Shown: one piece after another, positions 30,973-33,647 of the stretch
How the letters are laid out: every line of letters begins with the position of its first letter
Position numbering within the stretch: the first letter of the stretch is position 1
DNA from: a virus
DNA length: 33,647 nucleotides
Strand: one strand, 5' to 3'
Virus record (IMG/VR): IMGVR_UViG_3300040808_001015
Span: 1-33,647 of that record
Made by a program: the position numbers and the translations under genes
The notes under the pieces: model-generated
The model's input: the letters and a program-made list of their open reading frames with translations, nothing else
Databases searched by the model: none
What the model was told of the DNA's origin: nothing

Positions 30973-31479
30973 TTAATTTAATTGCTTACTGAAAGGTAAC
31001 TCATAACCTTCTGATAAAAACTCTGCGGTTAAAGACCTTTCTATATTACGATGTATTTGAACTTCTTGCTGCATAACTGTTCCATTCATAGGACATATTA
31101 CATCAACAACCTGTGGAGGTGTATAAATTCCAAATACGTAAATAAGTTCTTTGGTTAATTTGCGTTCTTTCATAATACGAAAGATTCTGTGATTTGTTCC
31201 ATCACCTTTGCCATTAAGAATACCTTTTCGGTACATTCCTACACGACCATTCCAACCCATCATACCGCCTGCTATGCCAATTTTCATTAATTGACCTTTA
31301 CACACCATATAATATACTAAATCTTCATTTAGTTCTTTGCGTTGAATGTTTGGTGATTTTTGATACTCAAGCTGCTCTCCGTTTATTTTTAACGTGCCGA
31401 TGAATATCATCTTACTTAGATGTTCTTTTAATAAAGACCCATCTATCGACAGGTCTTCGTTAAACATTTCTGTTTGCAT
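30973..31479 (-). CDS. GIY-YIG-like protein, possible nuclease
   Basis: A 168-residue protein. The segment EDLVYYMVCKGQLMKIGIAGG...GRVGMYRKG (residues 52-86) resembles the start of GIY-YIG-type domains, where GIY and YIG appear as VYYMV and KIG, with Arg79 and Tyr83 placed like the conserved Arg and Tyr. A later Glu (QQEVQIHRNIERSLTAEF) could be the metal ligand. It may be a small nuclease acting on host DNA or a degenerate member. It is not next to an intron or a broken gene, so homing is not indicated. It has its own early promoter and a possible upstream late one. The match is suggestive only. Confidence 0.5.
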   Translation of the reverse strand: MQTEMFNEDLSIDGSLLKEHLSKMIFIGTLKINGEQLEYQKSPNIQRKELNEDLVYYMVCKGQLMKIGIAGGMMGWNGRVGMYRKGILNGKGDGTNHRIFRIMKERKLTKELIYVFGIYTPPQVVDVICPMNGTVMQQEVQIHRNIERSLTAEFLSEGYELPFSKQLN

Positions 31480-31509
31480 AATATAAAGTCTATTTTAATT
31501 TATAGATAT

Positions 31510-31538
31510 ATTATACTCTACTTCCTACGAAATGTCAA
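31510..31538 (-). promoter_or_regulatory. Early sigma70-type promoter for the GIY-YIG-like gene
   Basis: TTGACA (31538-31533), 17-bp spacer, TATAAT (31515-31510). This is the only one of the seven that does not begin at the stop codon of the preceding gene. The leader of about 24 bases has no clear Shine-Dalgarno. Confidence 0.85.
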
Positions 31539-31670
31539 TAGTTATTTTAGGATTACTCTCCAAACATTTTGTATTCTGCTGGATTTCATCAATTTATGTA
31601 AGTATTTCATACTATCCTTGTTTGTTTATGTTACACTAATGAAAACAATATGTTACATTAATGTTACAAT

Positions 31671-31678
31671 TATTTATA
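31671..31678 (-). promoter_or_regulatory. Possible late promoter (TATAAATA)
   Basis: A perfect minus-strand TATAAATA in the gap after the small gene at 31705-31932, about 190 bases before the GIY-YIG-like start. It lies in non-coding DNA, which favours it over chance, but the region is very AT-rich. Confidence 0.45.
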
Positions 31679-31704
31679 CAAAGAGTTCGATTAAGGTATT
31701 GAAT

Positions 31705-31932
31705 TTATACAACTTTTGGTGGAACAGGTAGAGCAAACTGCTTAATTGACTGTAATTTATCTTCAGCCTCAGCAAGTTTTGCCACTTCTACATCAAGAGT
31801 TTCAACCGTACCAGGATGTTCTGCTACTCCAACTCCATTTTCCAAAAAGACAGCAATGTTTGCTGAATGTTCAGCAATCTGTCCTTCATACTTTGCGATT
31901 AACGCATTTACTAATAATTCACTCATAGCCAT
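31705..31932 (-). CDS. Small helical protein, function unknown
   Basis: A 75-residue acidic protein with two amphipathic helices (MSELLVNALIAKYEGQIAEHSANI and VETLDVEVAKLAEAEDKLQSIKQF) that could form a coiled coil, then a Pro-rich end. AGGAG lies 6 bases before the ATG at 31932, directly behind the MazG-like gene, so it is almost certainly translated. No family recognised. It is the last gene of the operon that starts at 33153. Confidence 0.75.
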   Translation of the reverse strand: MAMSELLVNALIAKYEGQIAEHSANIAVFLENGVGVAEHPGTVETLDVEVAKLAEAEDKLQSIKQFALPVPPKVV

Positions 31933-31933
31933 A

Positions 31934-32353
31934 TTATTCTCCTTTTAATGTTGGTAGGACTCCATGATTTCCTTCATGAGATGGAGCCGTCCATCCTTCT
32001 GGTTTCATTAAGTCAGGTACACCAAGTGGATTTGGCCTTCCTTCTTTTACACCTACTTCTTTTGCCATGTTTGCCTCGAGAACTGCGTCCCAAGCTTTAT
32101 AAGGGTCGACTCCGAAGGCATCAAGAGTACCGATTGCCACTACACAAAGGTCAACTAAACCATCTACGATTTCTTCGGAGTCGATAACTTTTTGCGCATT
32201 TCGAGTTTCAGTTAATTCCTCTTCCAAGAAATCAATTCTAAATCTCAAAAACGCTTTTAATTTGTCAATGTCATTTGCATTGTTCGCAACCCAATCTCTT
32301 GTCTGATATTTGTTTTGCATATCTTGTATATCTTTAACCCAATCTTTACTCAT
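31934..32353 (-). CDS. MazG-like all-alpha NTP pyrophosphohydrolase
   Basis: A 139-residue protein from the ATG at 32353 (AGGA 8 bases upstream); an earlier in-frame start at 32383 would lie inside the cytochrome gene and has no ribosome site. RIDFLEEELTETRNA, then SEEIVDGLVDLCVVAIGTLDAFG, is the E-x2-E...ExxD metal-binding pattern of MazG and dCTPase-type pyrophosphatases. It would hydrolyse a (d)NTP to (d)NMP and PPi. In a phage with hydroxymethylcytosine, a dCTP-hydrolysing enzyme such as T4 gp56 is needed; this protein belongs to the same superfamily and could fill that job, or alter (p)ppGpp-related signals as proposed for marine phage MazG. Overlaps the cytochrome gene by 8 bases. Confidence 0.8.
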   Translation of the reverse strand: MSKDWVKDIQDMQNKYQTRDWVANNANDIDKLKAFLRFRIDFLEEELTETRNAQKVIDSEEIVDGLVDLCVVAIGTLDAFGVDPYKAWDAVLEANMAKEVGVKEGRPNPLGVPDLMKPEGWTAPSHEGNHGVLPTLKGE

Positions 32354-32654
32354 TTGGATATCCTTGTGAAATATAAACACCAATCATACCAATTTGACCT
32401 TCGGTTAGCATACCTGCTGTCGGCCACATCATTGCAGATTGTGGTCCTACCATTTCTTTATTTTTATATGCCAATAGTTTTGTAATAATATCATCAGCAG
32501 ATTGTCCTTGTAATTTAGGACCGATTCCACCTTGACCTTGAGGTCCGTGACAAGCTGCACAAGTATTCATTGTTGAACGAATAGGCGCAAATCTATCTTC
32601 TGCCACTGCAGTTGTTGATAATACTAATGTCATTGCGATAATAAACTTATTCAT
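32346..32654 (-). CDS. Secreted class I cytochrome c
   Basis: A 102-residue protein. Residues 1-18 (MNKFIIAMTLVLSTTAVA) are a signal peptide with an AVA cleavage site before Glu19. The haem-binding motif CAACH lies at 32-36, followed by GPQGQGGIGPKLQGQ and Met75/Met76 (SAMMWPTAGML) as the likely distal ligand, then a C-terminal helix IGVYISQGY. This is the layout of small c4/c5/c553-type cytochromes. It should be exported by Sec and matured by the host Ccm system in the periplasm. It overlaps the glutaredoxin gene by four bases. A phage gene for respiration-type electron transfer is unusual; host origin is likely. Confidence 0.92.
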   Translation of the reverse strand: MNKFIIAMTLVLSTTAVAEDRFAPIRSTMNTCAACHGPQGQGGIGPKLQGQSADDIITKLLAYKNKEMVGPQSAMMWPTAGMLTEGQIGMIGVYISQGYPNE

Positions 32655-32866
32655 AATAATTCCCTTAATTCCATAAAGCCACCGACGTTTTCTCCATCCT
32701 TTTGTATTTGAGGAAAGGTTCTTGCACCGGGAAATGTTTCAAAAAATTCTTCTTGCTGATAATCTTCACCAAGCATTAAGTATTCGTAATCAAGTCCTTT
32801 TGATTCGCATAGCTGTTTTGCCATATTACAGTATGCACAATTGTCTTTACCGTAAATTTTTATCAT
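32651..32866 (-). CDS. Glutaredoxin
   Basis: A 71-residue glutaredoxin: MIKIYGKDNCAYCNMAKQLCESKG with the redox-active Cys10-Ala-Tyr-Cys13, then TFPQIQKDGENVGGFMEL with the cis-Pro TFP and the GG glutathione-binding turn. It may reduce phage ribonucleotide reductase, as NrdC does in T4, or donate electrons to the peroxiredoxin at 19230-19739. ATGA overlaps couple it to both neighbours. Confidence 0.95.
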   Translation of the reverse strand: MIKIYGKDNCAYCNMAKQLCESKGLDYEYLMLGEDYQQEEFFETFPGARTFPQIQKDGENVGGFMELRELL

Positions 32867-33153
32867 ACTAACTTTAGTCCTCCTTGACTATCAGGTAGTG
32901 CGATTCCTGATGTTGCTTCTATAACTTGTTTCTTTAATTCATCTGCAGGTTCTACAACAAACATCACATGTTGTTCACCAATAGATACTGGTTTTCTTTT
33001 TGCGTAAGGTACGAAAGGAACCATTCCAATTTTACCTTCACCTGCTGGTACTAACAAAATTCCATCCGTTAATGTATAGAAACCTTTATCATATACCACT
33101 TTTGCTACAACCTCTTCTCCGGTTGATAGTCTTACAATTTGTACATCGCTCAT
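32863..33153 (-). CDS. Conserved small marine-phage protein, Sm-like pattern
   Basis: A 96-residue protein starting VQIVRLSTGEEVVAKVVYDKGFYTLTDGILLVPAGEGKIGMVPFVPYA and later HVMFVVEPADELKKQVIEATSG. It is a small beta-rich protein whose STGEEVVAKV...LTDGILL pattern recalls Sm/Hfq-like barrels, and similar genes are frequent in marine T4-like genomes. If the fold is right, RNA binding is possible. It is the first gene after the promoter at 33178-33206, and AAGGAG precedes the ATG. The function is not established. Confidence 0.8.
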   Translation of the reverse strand: MSDVQIVRLSTGEEVVAKVVYDKGFYTLTDGILLVPAGEGKIGMVPFVPYAKRKPVSIGEQHVMFVVEPADELKKQVIEATSGIALPDSQGGLKLV

Positions 33154-33177
33154 AGCAATTCTCCTTTAGTGTGGTTT

Positions 33178-33206
33178 ATTATATCACACTTTAATATAAA
33201 TGTCAA
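33178..33206 (-). promoter_or_regulatory. Early sigma70-type promoter of the redox/MazG operon
   Basis: TTGACA (33206-33201), 17-bp spacer, TATAAT (33183-33178), beginning four bases after the gp43 stop. The -10 is bracketed by the inverted repeat AGTGTG (33169-33174)/CACACT (33185-33190). Confidence 0.9.
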
Positions 33207-33210
33207 TAGT

Positions 33211-33647
33211 TTAGCTGAAAAAATCTTCAATCGTATTTACTCGTTCAGCTGACCAACCAACCGCATCTAGGATTGATTGAATAGGATTTAGGAATACTTT
33301 ATCAAACTGAAGTTCAGTATCAATATATTCATGTAATCCAAGTTGTTTAGGCAATAACCCAGGAACCGAGATTGCGTTTTCTCGAATAGGATTTGGTACC
33401 TTTAAATAAAGTAGCTTGACTTTATCTCCACCTTGGATAGTTTCAAATTTCTTATCAAGTCCTTTTTCCTTTAGGAAATGATTATACATCAAGGAACCGC
33501 GAACATGCATCGGAGTACCTTTCTTATATATGGATCCTTTCTCTTGATACTTTTTAAGTTCAGATACACCTGAAGTCTTTGCGATAGCAATAGGATCCAG
33601 CTTTTTAAATTCTTCTTTGAAATCTTTGATGAACTCTTGAGTTGTTT
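33211..33647 (-). CDS. 43: DNA polymerase gp43, C-terminal part (5' end off window)
   Basis: The frame is open from the right edge; 145 residues are visible. YKKGTPMHVRGSLMYNHFLK, then GGDKVKLLYLKVPNPIRENAIS and YIDTELQFDKVFLNPIQSILDAVGW...IEDFFS, aligns by eye with the T4 gp43 thumb and C-terminal tail (FHIRG...YN; GDKV...; FQKSFVKPLAGM; LDFLF). The final residues FFS should bind the gp45 clamp like the T4 C-terminal tail. In T4 gp43 follows regA; here the two are over 12 kb apart on the same strand. An internal ATG at 33510 exists but is not the gene start. Confidence 0.92.
   Translation of the reverse strand, partial: TTQEFIKDFKEEFKKLDPIAIAKTSGVSELKKYQEKGSIYKKGTPMHVRGSLMYNHFLKEKGLDKKFETIQGGDKVKLLYLKVPNPIRENAISVPGLLPKQLGLHEYIDTELQFDKVFLNPIQSILDAVGWSAERVNTIEDFFS

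Larger units (their letters stand above)
31480..31704. other. 225-base gap with promoters, otherwise empty
   Basis: The largest non-coding stretch of the right half. It holds the early promoter at 31510-31538 and a minus-strand TATAAATA at 31671-31678. I see no terminator, tRNA or convincing small gene in the remaining AT-rich sequence. Confidence 0.6.

Noticed and set aside
31474-31731. Plus-strand 85-codon frame in the gap
   Set aside because: It is read against all neighbouring genes, overlaps two promoters, has no ribosome site and encodes an AT-driven Ile/Tyr/Leu-rich peptide.
1-33647. tRNA genes, insertion sequences, integrase or attachment sites
   Set aside because: No cloverleaf, transposase, integrase or flanking repeat was recognised by eye; a tRNA search program would be needed for a firm negative.

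Overview
The window is a piece of an AT-rich, T4-like contractile-tailed phage (myovirus) genome. The family is recognisable from T4-type baseplate proteins (gp25, gp6, gp53, gp48, gp54, gp5, gp27, gp26, gp29), the head-completion nuclease gp4, and T4-type replication and nucleotide genes (gp43 C-terminus, gp45, gp44, gp62, RegA, DexA, dCMP hydroxymethylase, dCMP deaminase). Several proteins, such as the fibre with the 'ANDGTGDPLR' N-terminus, the gp7-position baseplate protein, the subtilase-like virion protein and the Sm-like small protein, are of the kind I associate with marine relatives of T4 (cyanophage and Pelagibacter-phage type). No photosynthesis gene is seen. Consensus sigma70-type promoters, a periplasmic cytochrome c and a peptidoglycan peptidase suggest an aerobic Gram-negative, probably proteobacterial marine host. 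The host cannot be fixed from sequence alone.

Layout. 1-14302 (minus strand) is a late baseplate/tail operon read right to left: gp48, gp53, a small unknown, gp27, gp5, an M15-peptidase protein, gp25, gp6, a giant baseplate protein fused to an alpha/beta hydrolase, a fibre-like protein with tandem repeats and a cupredoxin domain, and a partial subtilase-like virion protein. 14392-19147 (plus strand) is the divergent late unit: gp4, a putative gp2-like DNA end protector, gp54, gp26 with a -1 frameshift extension (gp51 position), and the gp29 tape measure. A minus-strand terminator with a UUCG loop (19150-19175) separates it from the convergent early/middle genes. 19230-33647 (all minus) holds, in transcription order: gp43 C-terminus; Sm-like protein, glutaredoxin, cytochrome c, MazG-like pyrophosphatase and a small protein; a GIY-YIG-like protein; an Nmad1-like protein, a DsbA-like protein, dCMP hydroxymethylase and dCMP deaminase; a small membrane protein, HAD-kinase fusion, cytidylyltransferase, GT-B glycosyltransferase and C5-methyltransferase-like protein; DexA and a GT-A glycosyltransferase; gp45, a small conserved protein, gp44, a zinc-knuckle protein, gp62 and RegA; Hsp20; peroxiredoxin.

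Seven near-identical early promoters (TTGACA, exactly 17 bp, TATAAT), most starting within a few bases of the preceding stop codon, divide the right half into short operons. T4-type late promoters (TATAAATA) lie at the divergent tail region and upstream of hsp20, regA and the GIY-YIG-like gene.

The most interesting part is 24986-30316. A clear T4 gp42-type dCMP hydroxymethylase with the diagnostic Asp predicts 5-hydroxymethylcytosine DNA. Just downstream, a compact operon encodes a kinase/HAD fusion, a cytidylyltransferase, a GT-B transferase and a C5-methyltransferase homologue. Together these look like a pathway that could make a CDP-activated group and attach it to hydroxymethylcytosine, that is, a candidate DNA hypermodification system. 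That link is inference. Other notable items are a baseplate-hydrolase fusion, a phage-encoded secreted cytochrome c, a copper-site domain in a fibre, and a visible -1 frameshift site in the tail chaperone gene.
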